From Oasisia sp. SBJ-2009 (Eukaryota > Annelida > Polychaeta > Sabellida > Siboglinidae), in the NCBI GenBank assembly GCA_964017155.1, contig OZ024865.1, positions 22,054,611 to 22,118,610 of the forward strand: 64,000 nucleotides of DNA, read 5' to 3'. The translations under genes were made by a program, and so were the position numbers. This document shows positions 13,660 through 26,948 of the stretch, in pieces (position 1 is the first letter of the stretch; each line of letters opens with the position of its first letter). The notes under the pieces are model-generated. The model was not told where the DNA came from, did no database searches, and was given only the letters and a program-made list of their open reading frames with translations.

Positions 13660-14720
13660 ACCTCCCCACTCCACTATTCCTCCACACTTCACCCAACTTC
13701 CGCACTCCATCCAAATTCCGCACTCGAACCAACCTCCCCACTCCACCCAACCTCCCCACTCCAACCAACCTCCCTACTCCACCCAACCTCCCCACGGCAC
13801 CCAACCTCCCCACTTCACCCAACCTCCCCACTTCACCCAACCTCCGCACTCCAATCAACCTCCGCACTCCACCCAAGTTACGCACTCCACCCAACTTCAG
13901 CACTCCATCCAACTTCCGCACTCCACCCAACTTCAGCACTCCACCCAACTTCCGCACGTCATCCAACCTCCGCACTCCACCCAACCTCCGCACTGCACCC
14001 AAATTCCGCACTCCACCCAACCTCCCCACTCCACCCAACCTCCCCACTTCACCCAAACTCCCCACTCCACCCAACCTCACCTCTCCACCCAACCTCCCCA
14101 CTGCACCCAACCTCCCCACTCATCCCAACCTTCCCATTCATCCCAACCTCCGCACTCCACCTAACATCCCCACTCCACTATTCCTCCACACTTCACCCAA
14201 CTTCCGCACTCCATCCAAATTCCGCACTCGAACCAACCTCCCCACACCACCCAACCTCCCCACTCCACCCAACCTCCCCACTCCAACCAACCTCCCTACT
14301 CCACCCAACCTCCCCACGGCACCCAACCTCCCCACTTCACCCAACCTCCCCACTCCACCCAACCTCCCCACTTCACTCAACCTCCCCACTCCACGCAACC
14401 TACCCACTCCACCAAACCTCCCCACTCCACCCAACTTCCCCACTTCACCCAACCTCCCCACTTCACCCAACCTCCCCACTCCACCAAACCTCCCCGCTTC
14501 ACCCAACCTCCCCACTCCACCCAACCCCCCGACTTCACACAACCTCAGCACTCAATCCAACCTCCGCACTCCACCCAACCTCCGCACTCCACCCAAATTC
14601 CGCACTCCACCCAACTTCCGCACTCCACCCAAATTCCACACTCCACCCAACCTCCGCACTCCACCCAACTTCCTCACTCTACCCAACTTCCGCACACCAC
14701 CCAAATTCCGCATTCCACCA
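13660..14720. repeat. Family II island, copy 1
   Basis: A stretch of family II inside family I, marked by CACTATTCCTCCACAC, CGCACTCGAACC, CCCACGGCACCC, CACGTCATCC, the CTCATCCCAACC pair and CAGCACTCAATCC. The same tags fill the array after about 32,150. It returns to family I at CAAACTTCCGGTTTCC. Confidence 0.8.
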
Positions 14721-15346
14721 AACTTCCGGTTTCCACCCAAATTCCGCAATCCACCCAACCTCCGCACTCCACCCAACCTCCGCACTCCACCCAAATTCCG
14801 CACTCCACCCAACCTCCCCACTCCACCCAACCTCCCCACTCCACCCAACCTCCCAACTCCACCCAGCCTCCCCACTCCACCCAACTTCCCCACTGCCCCC
14901 AACCTCTCCACTGCACCCAACCTCCCCACTCCACCCAACCTCCCCACTTCACCCAACCTCCCCACTCCATCCTACCTCCCCACTTCACCCAACCTCCGCA
15001 CTCCATCCAACCTCCGCACTCCACCCAAATTCTGCAATCCACCCAACCTCCGCACTCCATCCAACCTCCGCACTCCACCAAGTTCCACACTCCCCCCAAC
15101 CTCCCCACTTCACCCAACCTCCCCACTCCATCCTACCTCCCCACTTCACCCAACCTCCCCACTCCACCCAACCTCCCAACTCCACCCAGCCTCCCCACTC
15201 CACCCAACTTCCCCACTGCCCCCAACCTCTCCACTGCACCCAACCTCCCCACTCCTCCCAACCTCCCCACTCCACCCAACCTCCCCACTTCACCCAACCT
15301 CCCAAATCCACCAAACCTCCCCACTCCACCCAACCTCCGCACTCCA

Positions 15347-15778
15347 CTATACCTCCCACTCCACCCAACCTCCCCACTTCACCCAACCTCCCCACTCCAC
15401 ACTACCTCCCCACTTCACCCAACCTCCCCACTCCAACCAACCTCCCCACTTCACCCAACCTCCGCACTCCATCCAACCTCCGCACTCCACCCAACCTCCG
15501 CACTCCAACGAACTTCCGCACTCCACCCAACCTCCGCACTCCACCCAACTTCCGCACTCCATCAAACCTCCCCACTCCACCCAACCTCCCCACTTCACCC
15601 AACCTCCCCAATCCACCAAACCTCCCCACTCCATCCTACCTCCCCACTTCACCCAACCTCCTCACACCATCCTACCTCCCCACTTCACCCAACCTCCGCA
15701 CTCCATCCAACCTCCGAACTCCACCCAACCTCCGCACTCCACCCAAATTCTGCAATCCACCCAACCTCCGCACTCCAC
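15347..15778. repeat. Short family I duplication, copy 1
   Basis: Matches 16,192-16,623 at an offset of 845 bp (47 units minus 1 bp). Both copies end in the AATTCTGCAATCC unit, after which they diverge. Confidence 0.75.
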
Positions 15779-16191
15779 CCAACCTCCGCACTCCAACCAA
15801 CTTCCGCACTCCACCCAACCTCCGCACTCCAACCAACTTCCGCACTCCACCCAACCTCCGCACTCCACCCAACTTCCGCACTCCACCCAACTTGCGGACT
15901 CCACCCAAATTCCGCAATCCACCCAACCTCCGCACTCCATCCAACCTCCGCACTCCACCCAAATTCCGCACTCCACCCAACCTCCCCACTCCACCCAACC
16001 TCCCCACTCCACCCAACCTCCCCACTCCACCCAGCCTCCCCACTCCACCCAACTTCCCCACTGCCCCCAACCTCTCCACTGCACCCAACCTCCCCACTCC
16101 TCCCAACCTCCCCACTCCACCCAACCTCCCCACTTCACCCAACCTCCCCAATCCACCAAACCTCCCCACTGCACCCAACCTCCGCACTCCA

Positions 16192-16623
16192 CTATACCTC
16201 CCACTCCACCCAACCTCCCCACTTCACCCAACCTCCCCACTCCACACTACCTCCCCACTTCACCCAACCTCCCCACTCCAACCAACCTCCCCACTTCACC
16301 CAACCTCCGCACTCCATCCAACCTCCGCACTCCACCCAACCTCCGCACTCCAACGAACTTCCGCACTCCACCCAACCTCCGCACTCCACCCAACTTCCGC
16401 ACTCCATCAAACCTCCCCACTCCACCCAACCTCCCCACTTCACCCAACCTCCCCAATCCACCAAACCTCCCCACTCCATCCTACCTCCCCACTTCACCCA
16501 ACCTCCTCACACCATCCTACCTCCCCACTTCACCCAACCTCCGCACTCCATCCAACCTCCGAACTCCACCCAACCTCCGCACTCCACCCAAATTCTGCAA
16601 TCCACCCAACCTCCGCACTCCAT
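16192..16623. repeat. Short family I duplication, copy 2
   Basis: Second copy of 15,347-15,778. Its right part is also the start of the 16,364 block, so two duplications overlap here. Confidence 0.75.
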
Positions 16624-18750
16624 CCAACCTCCGCACTCCACCAAGTTCCACACTCCCCCCAACCTCCCCACTTCACCCAACCTCCCCACTCCATCCTACC
16701 TCCCCACTTCACCCAACCTCCGCACTCCATCCAACCTCCGAACTCCACCCAACCTCCGCACTCCACCCAACTTCTGCACTCCACCAAACTTCCGGTTTCC
16801 ACCCAAATTCCGCAATCCACCCAACCTCCGCACTCCACCCAACCTCCGTACTCCACCCAAATTCCGCACTCCACCCAACCTCCCCACTCCACCCAACCTC
16901 CCCACTCCACCCAACCTCCCAACTCCACCCAGCCTCCCCACTCCACCCAACTTCCCCACTGCCCCCAACCTCTCCACTGCACCCAACCTCCCCACTCCTC
17001 CCAACCTCCCCACTCCACCCAACCTCCCCACTTCACCCAACCTCCCAAATCCACCAAACCTCCCCACTCCACCCAACCTCCGCACTCCACTATACCTCCC
17101 ACTCCACACAACCTCCCCACTGCACCCAACCTCCCCACTTCACCCAACCTCCCCACTCCACCCAACCTCCCCACTTCACCCAACCTCCCCACTCCACCCA
17201 ACTTCCGCAATCCACTATACCTCCCAATCCACACAACCTCCCCACTGCACCCAACCTCCCCACTCCACACTACCTCCCCACTTCACCCAACCTCCCCACT
17301 CCAACCAACCTCCCCACTTCACCCAACCTCCGCACTCCATCCAACCTCCGCACTCCACCGAACCTCCGCACTCCATCCAACTTCCGAACTCCACCCAACC
17401 TCCGCACTCCACCCAAATTCCGCAATCCACCCAACCTCCGCACTCCATCCAACCTCCGCACTCCACCAAGTTCCACACTCCCCCAACCTCCCCACTCCAC
17501 CCAGCCCCCCCCCACTCCACCCAACTTCCCCACTGCCCCCAACCTCTCCACTGCACCCAACCTCTCCACTCCTCCCAACTTCCCCGCTCCACCCAACCTC
17601 CCCACTTCACCCAACCTCCCCAATCCACCAAACCTCCCCACTCCACCCAACCTCCGCACTCCACTATACCTCCCACTCCACACAAACTCCCCACTGCACC
17701 CAACCTCCCCACTTCACCCAACCTCCCCACTCCAACCAACCTCCCCACTTCACCTAACCTGCCCACTCCATCCTACCTCCCCACTTCACCCAACCTCCGC
17801 ACTCCATCCAACCTCCAAACTCCACCCAACCTCCGCACTCCAACGAACTTCCGCACTCCACCCAACCTCCGGACTCCACCCAACTTCTGCACTCCACCCA
17901 ACTTCCGGACTCCACCCAAATTCCGCAATCCACCCAACCTCCGCACTCCACCCAACCTCCGCACTCCTCCCAAATTCCATACTCCACCCAACCTACCCAC
18001 TCCACCCAACCTCCCCACTTCACCCAATCTCCCCACTTCACCCAACCTCCCCAATCCACCAAACCTCCCCACTCCACCCAACTTCCGCACTCCACTATAC
18101 CTCCCAATCCACACAACCTCCCCACTGCACCCAACCTCCCCACTCCACCCAACCTCCCCACTTCACCCAACCTCCCCACTCCAACCAACCTCCCCACTTC
18201 ACCCAACCTCCGCACTCCATCCAACCTCCGCACTCCACCCAACCTCCGCACTCCAACGAACTTCCGCACTCCACCCAACCTCCGCACTCCACCCAACTTC
18301 CGCACTCCATCAAACCTCCCCACTCCACCCAACCTCCCCACTTCACCCAGCCTCCCCAATCCACCAAACCTCCCCACTCCACCCAAACTCCGCACTCCAC
18401 TATACCTCACCCTCCTTCCAAACTCCCCACTGCACCCAACCTCCCCACTTCACCCAACCTTCCCACTCCATCCTACCTCCCCACTTCACCCAACCTCCGC
18501 ACTCCATCCAACCTCCGAACTCCACCCAACCTCCGCACTCCACCCAACTTCCGCACTCCATCCAACCTCCGCACTCCACCCAAGTTCCGCACTCCACCCA
18601 AACTCCCCACTCCACCCAACCTCCCCACTCCACCCAACCTCCCCACTCCACCCAGCCTCCCCACTCCACCCAACTTCCCCACTGCCCCCAACCTCTCCAC
18701 TGCACCCAACCTCCCCACTCCTCCCAACCTCCCCTCTCCACCCAACCTCC
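16364..18750. repeat. Family I block, copy 2 (partner of 1)
   Basis: Second copy of 1-2,350. It has a two-unit insertion near 17,751-17,787 (CACCTAACCTGCCC and CACTCCATCC type units) and a nine-C tract where copy 1 has ten. It ends where a local duplication of about 180 bp, carrying CACTGCCCCCAACC twice, begins. Confidence 0.88.
17505..17513. repeat. Poly-C tract (9 C)
   Basis: Nine-C allele. The homologous site at 1,142 has ten C. Confidence 0.9.
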
Positions 18751-19049
18751 CCACTCCACCCAACCTCCGCACTCCACCCAAGTTCCGCACTCCACCCAAA
18801 CTCCCCACTCCACCCAACCTCCCCACTCCACCCAACCTCCCCACTCCACCCAGCCTCCCCACTCCACCCAACTTCCCCACTGCCCCCAACCTCTCCACTG
18901 CACCCAACCTCCCCACTCGTCCCAACCTCCCCACTCCACCCAACCTCCCCACTCCACCCAAATTCCGCAATCCACCCAACCTCCGCACTCCATCCAACCT
19001 CCGCACTCCACCAAGTTCCACACTCCCCCAACCTCCCCACTCCACCCAG

Positions 19050-19059
19050 CCCCCCCCCC
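19050..19059. repeat. Poly-C tract (10 C)
   Basis: Ten-C allele after CCCAG, in the mosaic segment between the 16,364 block and the 4.9-kb duplication. Confidence 0.9.
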
Positions 19060-20039
19060 ACTCCACCCAACTTCCCCACTGCCCCCAACCTCTCCACTGC
19101 ACCCAACCTCTCCACTCCTCCCAACTTCCCCGCTCCACCCAACCTCCCCACTTCACCCAACCTCCCCAATCCACCAAACCTCCCCACTCCACCCAACCTC
19201 CGCACTCCACTATACCTCCCACTCCACACAAACTCCCCACTGCACCCAACCTCCCCACTTCACCCAACCTCCCCACTCCAACCAACCTCCCCACTTCACC
19301 CAACCTCCGCACTCCATCCAACCTCCAAACTCCACCCAACCTCCGCACTCCAACGAACTTCCGCACTCCACCCAACCTCCGGACTCCACCCAACTTCTGC
19401 ACTCCACCCAACTTCCGGACTCCACCCAAATTCCGCAATCCACCCAACCTCCGCACTCCACCCAACCTCCGCACTCCACCCAAATTCCGCACTCCACCCA
19501 ACCTCCCCACTCCACCCAACCTCCCCACTCCACCCAACCTCCCCACTCCACCCAGCCTCCCCACTCCACCCAACTTCCCCACTGCCCCCAACCTCTCCAC
19601 TGCACCCAACCTCCCCACTCCTCCCAACCTCCCAACTCCACCCAACCTCCCCACTTCACCCAACCTCCCCACTCCATCCTACCTCCCCACTTCACCCAAC
19701 CTCCGCACTCCATCCAACCTCCGAACTCCACCCAACCTCCGCACTCCACCCAACTTCTGCACTCCACCAAACTTCCGGTTTCCACCCAAATTCCGCAATC
19801 CACCCAACCTCCGCACTCCACCCAACCTCCCCACTCCACCCAAATTCCGCACTCCACCCAACCTCCCCACTCCACCCAACCTCCCCACTCCACCCAACCT
19901 CCCAACTCCACCCAGCCTCCCCACTCCACCCAACTTCCCCACTGCCCCCAACCTCTCCACTGCACCCAACCTCCCCACTCCACCCAGCCTCCCCACTGCA
20001 CCCAACCTCCCCACTTCACCCAACCTCCCCACTCCAACC

Positions 20040-21358
20040 AACCTCCCCACTTCACCTAACCTCCCCACTCCATCCTACCTCCCCACTTCACCCAACCTCC
20101 GCACTCCATCCAATCTCCAAACTCCACCCAACCTCCGCACTCCAACGAACTTCCGCACTCCACCCAACCTCCGCACTCCAACCAACTTCTGCACTCCACC
20201 CAACTTCCGGACTCCACCCAAATTCCGCAATCCACCCAACCTCCGCATTCCACCCAACCTCCGCACTCCACCCAAATTCCGCACTCCACCCAACCACCCC
20301 ACTCCACCCAACCTCCCCACTCCACCCAACCTCCCAACTCCACCCAGCCTCCCCACTCCACCCAACTTCTCCACTGCCCCCAACCTCTCCACTGCACCCA
20401 ACATCCCCACTCCTCCCAACCTCCCCACTCCACCCAACCTCCCCACTTCACCCAACCTCCCAAATCCACCAAACCTCCCCACTTCACCCAACCTCAGCAC
20501 TCCACTATACCTCCCACTCCACACAACCTCCCCACTGCACCCAACCTCCCCACTTCACCCAACCTCCCCACTCCACCCAACCTCCCCACTTCACCCAACC
20601 TCCCCAATCCACCAAACCTCCCCACTCCACCCAACTTCCGCAATCCACTATACCTCCCAATCCACACAACCTCCCCACTGCACCCAACCTCCCCACTCCA
20701 CACTACCTGCCCACTTCACCCAACCTCCCCACTCCAACCAACCTCCCCACTTCACCCAACCTCCGCACTCCATCCAACCCCCGCACTCCACCCAACCTCC
20801 GCACTCCAACGAACTTCCGCACTCCACCCAACCTCCGCACTCCAACCAACTTCCGCACTCCATCAAACATCCCCACTCCACCCAACCTCCCCACTTCACC
20901 CAACCTCCCCAATCCACCAAACCTCCCCACTCCACCCAAACTCCGCACTCCACTATACCTCACACTCCTTCCAAACTCCCCACTGCACCCAACCTCCCCA
21001 CTTCACCCAACCTCCTCACACCATCCTACCTCCCCACTTCACCCAACCTCCGCACTCCATCCAACCTCCGAACTCCACCCAACCTCCGCACTTCACCCAA
21101 ATTCCGCAATCCACCCAACCTCCGCACTCCATCCAACCTCCGCACTCCACCAAGTTCCACACTCCCCCCAACCTCCCCAATCCACCCAGCCCCCCCCCCA
21201 CTCCACCCAACTTCCCCACTGCCCCCAACCTCTCCACTGCACCCAACCTCTCCACTCCTCCCAACCTCCCCGCTCCACCCAACCTCCCCACTTCACCCAA
21301 CCTCCCCAATCCACCAAACCTCCCCACTGCACCCAACCTCCGCACTCCACTATACTTC
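20040..21358. repeat. 1.3-kb family I higher-order unit, copy 3
   Basis: Third copy, lying 9,653 bp from copy 2 with no length change, as expected from its transport within the 4.9-kb duplication. Confidence 0.82.
21190..21199. repeat. Poly-C tract (10 C)
   Basis: Ten-C allele, the same length as its partner at 11,537. Confidence 0.9.
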
Positions 21359-23222
21359 CCACTCAAAACAACCTCCCCACTGCATCCAACCTCCCCACTT
21401 CACCCAACCTCCCCACTCCACCCAACCTCCCCACTTCACCCAACCTCCCCACTTCACCCAACCTCCCCAATCCACCAAACCTCCCCACTCCACCCAACCT
21501 CCGCACTCCACTATACCTCCCACTCCACACAACCTCCCCACTGCACCCAACCTCCCCACTTCACCCAACCTCCCCACTCCAACCAACCTCCCCACTTCAC
21601 CTAACCTCCCCACTCCATCCTACCTCCCCACTTCACCCAACCTCCGCACTCCATCCAATCTCCAAACTCCACCCAACCTCCGCACTCCAACCAACTTCTG
21701 CACTCCACCCAACTTCCGGACTCCACCCAAATTCCGCAATCCACCCAACCTCCGCATTCCACCCAACCTCCGCACTCCACCCAAATTCCGCACTCCACCC
21801 AACCTCCCCACTCCACCCAACCTCCCCACTTCACCCAACCTCCCCACTCCACCCAACCTCCCCACTTCACCCAACCTCCCCACTTCACCCAACCTCCCCA
21901 ATCCACCAAACCTCCCCACTCCACCCAACTTCCGCACTCCACTATACCTCCCAATCCACACAACCTCCCCACTGCACCCAACATCCCCACTCCACCCAAC
22001 CTCCCCACTTCACCCAACCTCCCCACTCCAACCAACCTCCCCACTTCACCCAACCTCCGCACTCCATCCAACCTCCGCATTCCACCCAACCTCCGCACTC
22101 CAACGAACTTCCGCACTCCACCCAACCTCCGCACTCCACCCAAGTTCCGCACTCCACCCAACCTCCCCACTCCACCCAACCTCCCCACTCCACCCAGCCT
22201 CCCCACTCCACCCAACTTCCCCACTGCCCCCAACCTCTCCACTGCACCCAACCTCCCCACTCCTCCCAACCTCCCCACTCCACCCAACCTCCCCAATCCA
22301 CCAAACCTCCCCACTTCACCCAACCTCCGCACTCCATCCAACCTCCGAACTCCACCCAACCTCCGCACTCCACCCAACTTCCGCACTCCACCCAACCTCC
22401 GCACTCCACCCAAGTTCCGCACTCCACCCAACCTCCCCACTCCACCCAACCTCCCCACTCCACCCAGCCTCCCCACTCCACCCAACTTCCCCACTGCCCC
22501 CAACCTCTCCACTGCACCCAACCTCCCCACTCCTCCCAACCTCCCCACTCCACCCAACCTCCCCAATCCACCAAACCTCCCCACTTCACCCAACCTCCCC
22601 ACTCCAACCAACCTCCCCACTTCACCCAACCTCCGCACTCCATCCAACCTCGGCATTCCACCCAACCTCCGCACTCCAACGAACTTCCGCACTCCACCCA
22701 ACCTCCGCACTCCACCCAAGTTCCGCACTCCACCCAACCTCCCCACTCCACCCAACCTCACCACTCCACCCAGCCTCCCCACTCCACCCAACCTCCCCAC
22801 TTCACCCAACCTCACCAATCCACCAAACCTCCCCACTTCACCCAACCTCCGCACTCCATCCAACCTCCGAACTCCACCCAACCTCCGCACTCCACCCAAC
22901 TTCCGCACTCCATCCAACCTCTGCACTCCACCCAAGTTCCGCACTCCACCCAACCTCCCCACTCCACCCAACCTCCCCACTCCACCCAGCCTCCCCACTC
23001 CACCCAACTTCCCCACTGCCCCCAACCTCTCCACTGCACCCAACCTCCCCACTCCTCCCAACCTCCCCACTCCACCCAACCTCCCCACTTCACCCAACCT
23101 CCCCACTCCACCCAACCTCCCCACTCCACCCAGCCTCCCCACTCCACCCAACTTCCCCACTGCCCCCAACCTCTCCACTGCACCCAACCTCCCCACTCCT
23201 CCCAACTTCCCCACTCCACCCA

Positions 23223-24283
23223 ACCTCCCCACTCCACTATTCCTCCACACTTCACCCAACTTCCGCACTCCATCCAAATTCCGCACTCGAACCAACCTCC
23301 CCACTCCACCCAACCTCCCCACTCCAACCAACCTCCCTACTCCACCCAACCTCCCCACGGCACCCAACCTCCCCACTTCACCCAACCTCCCCACTTCACC
23401 CAACCTCCGCACTCCAATCAACCTCCGCACTCCACCCAAGTTACGCACTCCACCCAACTTCAGCACTCCATCCAACTTCCGCACTCCACCCAACTTCAGC
23501 ACTCCACCCAACTTCCGCACGTCATCCAACCTCCGCACTCCACCCAACCTCCGCACTGCACCCAAATTCCGCACTCCACCCAACCTCCCCACTCCACCCA
23601 ACCTCCCCACTTCACCCAAACTCCCCACTCCACCCAACCTCACCTCTCCACCCAACCTCCCCACTGCACCCAACCTCCCCACTCATCCCAACCTTCCCAT
23701 TCATCCCAACCTCCGCACTCCACCTAACATCCCCACTCCACTATTCCTCCACACTTCACCCAACTTCCGCACTCCATCCAAATTCCGCACTCGAACCAAC
23801 CTCCCCACACCACCCAACCTCCCCACTCCACCCAACCTCCCCACTCCAACCAACCTCCCTACTCCACCCAACCTCCCCACGGCACCCAACCTCCCCACTT
23901 CACCCAACCTCCCCACTCCACCCAACCTCCCCACTTCACTCAACCTCCCCACTCCACGCAACCTACCCACTCCACCAAACCTCCCCACTCCACCCAACTT
24001 CCCCACTTCACCCAACCTCCCCACTTCACCCAACCTCCCCACTCCACCAAACCTCCCCGCTTCACCCAACCTCCCCACTCCACCCAACCCCCCGACTTCA
24101 CACAACCTCAGCACTCAATCCAACCTCCGCACTCCACCCAACCTCCGCACTCCACCCAAATTCCGCACTCCACCCAACTTCCGCACTCCACCCAAATTCC
24201 ACACTCCACCCAACCTCCGCACTCCACCCAACTTCCTCACTCTACCCAACTTCCGCACACCACCCAAATTCCGCATTCCACCA
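23223..24283. repeat. Family II island, copy 2
   Basis: Copy of the 13,660-14,720 island at an offset of 9,563 bp, with the same order of tags. Confidence 0.82.
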
Positions 24284-24490
24284 AACTTCCGGTTTCCACC
24301 CAAATTCCGCAATCCACCCAACCTCCGCACTCCACCCAACCTCCGCACTCCACCCAAATTCCGCACTCCACCCAACCTCCCCACTCCACCCAACCTCCCC
24401 ACTCCACCCAACCTCCCAACTCCACCCAGCCTCCCCACTCCACCCAACTTCCCCACTGCCCCCAACCTCTCCACTGCACCCAACCTCCCC

Positions 24491-25612
24491 ACTCCTCCCA
24501 ACCTCCCCACTCCACCCAACCTCCCCACTTCACCCAACCTCCCAAATCCACCAAACCTCCCCACTCCACCCAACCTCCGCACTCCACTATACCTCCCACT
24601 CCACACAACCTCCCCACTGCACCCAACCTCCCCACTTCACCCAACCTCCCCACTCCACCCAACCTCCCCACTTCACCCAACCTCCCCACTTCACCCAACC
24701 TCCCCAATCCACAAAACCTCCCCACTCCACCCAACTTCCGCACTCCACTATACCTCCCAATCCACACAACCTCCCCACTGCACCCATCCTCCCCACTCCA
24801 CACTACCTCCCCACTTCACCCAACCTCCCCACTCCAACCAACCTCCCCACTTCACCCAACCTCCGCACTCCATCCAACCTCCGCACTCCACCCAACCTCC
24901 GCACTCCAACGAACTTCCGCACTCCACCCAACCTCCGCACTCCACCCAACTTCCGCACTCCATCAAACCTCCCCACTCCACCCAACCTCCCCACTTCACC
25001 CAGCCTCCCCAATCCACCAAACCTCCCCACTCCACCCAAACTCCGCACTCCACTATACCTCACCCTCCTTCCAAACTCCCCACTGCACCGAACCTCCCCA
25101 CTTCACCCAACCTTCCCACTCCATCCTACCTCCCCACTTCACCCAACCTCCGCACTCCATCCAACCTCCGAACTCCACCCAACCTCCGCACTCCACCCAA
25201 CTTCCGCACTCCGTCCAACCTCCGCACTCCACCCAAGTTCCGCACTCCACCCAAACTCCCCACTCCACCCAACCTCCCCACTCCACCCAACCTCCCCACT
25301 CCACCCAGCCTCCCCACTCCACCCAACCTCCGCACTCCATCCAACCTCCGAACTCCACCCAACCTCCGCACTCCACCCAACCTCCCCACTCCACCCAAAT
25401 TCCGCACTCCACCCAACCTCCCCACTCCACCCAACCTCCCCACTCCACCCAACCTCCCAACTCCACCCAGCCTCCCCACTCCACCCAACTTCCCCACTGC
25501 CCCCAACCTCTCCACTGCACCCAACCTCCCCACTCCTCCCAACCTCCCCACTCCACCCAGCCTCCCCACTGCACCCAACCTCCCCACTTCACCCAACCTC
25601 CCCACTCCAACC
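24491..25612. repeat. Mosaic family I stretch
   Basis: Only 18-bp repeat. Pieces resemble 8,266-8,770 (shared CACTGCACCGAACC and TATACCTCACCCTCC) and the CACTGCCCCCAACC clusters. Private variants include CACAAAACCTCC (about 24,711) and CACTCCGTCC (about 25,210). No single source copy covers it. Confidence 0.7.
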
Positions 25613-26948
25613 AACCTCCCCACTTCACCTAACCTCCCCACTCCATCCTACCTCCCCACTTCACCCAACCTCCGCACTCCATCCAATCTCCAAACTCCAC
25701 CCAACCTCCGCACTCCAACGAACTTCCGCACTCCACCCAACCTCCGCACTCCAACCAACTTCTGCACTCCACCCAACTTCCAGACTCCACCCAAATTCCG
25801 CAATCCACCCAACCTCCGCATTCCACCAAACCTCCGCACTCCACCCAAATTCCGCACTCCACCCAACCTCCCCACTCCACCCAACCTCCCCACTCCACCC
25901 AACCTCCCAACTCCACCCAGCCTCCCCACTCCACCCAACTTCTCCAGTGCCCCCAACCTCTCCACTGCACCCAACCTCCCCACTCCTCCCAACCTCCCCA
26001 CTCCACCCAACCTCCCCACTTCACCCAACCTCCCAAATCCACCAAACCTCCCCACTCCACCCAACCTCAGCACTCCACTATACCTCCCACTCCACACAAC
26101 CTCCCCACTGCACCCAACCTCCCCACTTCACCCAACCTCCCCACTCCACCCAACCTCCCCACTTCACCCAACCTCCCCACTTCACCCAACCTCCCCAATC
26201 CACCAAACCTCCCCACTCCACCCAACTTCCGCAATCCACTATACCTCCCAATCCACACAACCTCCCCACTGCACCCAACCTCCCCACTCCACACTACCTG
26301 CCCACTTCACCCAACCTCCCCACTCCAACCAACCTCCCCACTTCACCCAACCTCCGCACTCCATCCAACCCCCGCACTCCACCCAACCTCCGCACTCCAA
26401 CGAACTTCCGCACTCCACCCAACCTCCGCACTCCACCCAACTTCCGCACTCCATCAAACCTCCCCACTCCACCCAACCTCCCCACTTCACCCAACCTCCC
26501 CAATCCACCAAACCTCCCCACTCCACCCAAACTCCGCACTCCACTATACCTCACACTCCTTCCAAACTCCCCACTGCACCCAACCTCCCCACTTCACCCA
26601 ACCTCCTCACACCATCCTACCTCCCCACTTCACCCAACCTCCGCACTCCATCCAACCTCCGAACTCCACCCAACCTCCGCACTCCACCCAAATTCCGCAA
26701 TCCACCCAACCTCCGCACTCCATCCAACCTCCGCACTCCACCAAGTTCCACACTCCCCCCAACCTCCCCAATCCACCCAGCCCCCCCCCACTCCACCCAA
26801 CTTCCCCACTGCCCCCAACCTCTCCACTGCACCCAACCTCTCCACTCCTCCCAACCTCCCCGCTCCACCCAACCTCCCCACTTCACCCAACCTCCCCAAT
26901 CCACCAAACCTCCCCACTGCACCCAACCTCCGAACTCCACTATACTTC
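25613..26948. repeat. 1.3-kb family I higher-order unit, copy 4
   Basis: Fourth copy, 5,573 bp from copy 3 at the left and 5,591 bp at the right. It keeps the 18 bp that copies 2 and 3 lack relative to copy 1. Private changes include CTTCCAGACTCC (about 25,780) and CTCCAGTGCCC (about 25,944). Confidence 0.8.
26781..26789. repeat. Poly-C tract (9 C)
   Basis: Nine-C allele inside copy 4 of the 1.3-kb unit. Confidence 0.9.

Larger units (their letters stand above)
10026..14920. repeat. 4.9-kb segmental duplication, copy 1
   Basis: This segment matches 19,679-24,490. The offset is 9,653 bp at the left and 9,563 bp at the right. Copy 2 has lost 36 bp (units at about 12,036-12,071 here) and 54 bp (near 13,190 here), both whole numbers of units. 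It contains a 1.3-kb family I unit at its left and a family II island at 13,660-14,720. Carrying both families across in one piece shows a multi-kilobase event, not local slippage. Confidence 0.88.
19679..24490. repeat. 4.9-kb segmental duplication, copy 2
   Basis: Second copy of 10,026-14,920, shorter by 90 bp in two whole-unit deletions. The right boundary is where CACTCCTCCCAACC follows CACTGCACCC here but CACTCCACCC follows it in copy 1. Confidence 0.88.

Noticed and set aside
11948..14119. Minus-strand reading frames of several hundred codons rich in G, W, V, L and R (for example 723 codons here)
   Set aside because: They are the reverse complement of the same repeat (GWVEWG, LGGVGR, VGWSGE). 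The same blocks are open in the other frames and on the other strand, and no protein family is recognisable.
13660..14720. Family II island as a mobile element insertion
   Set aside because: It is made of the same 18-bp units, with no terminal repeats, target-site duplication or coding capacity. Duplication or exchange between array domains explains it better.
259..17757. 5,832-codon + strand open reading frame starting at an ATG
   Set aside because: It is satellite read through. The ATG is a one-base change of CATCC, the frame slips through 17-bp units among three different hexapeptide repeats, CCG/CCC changes alter the amino acid (P to R), and the end is a chance TAA in CACCTAACC. There is no domain, signal peptide or composition shift.
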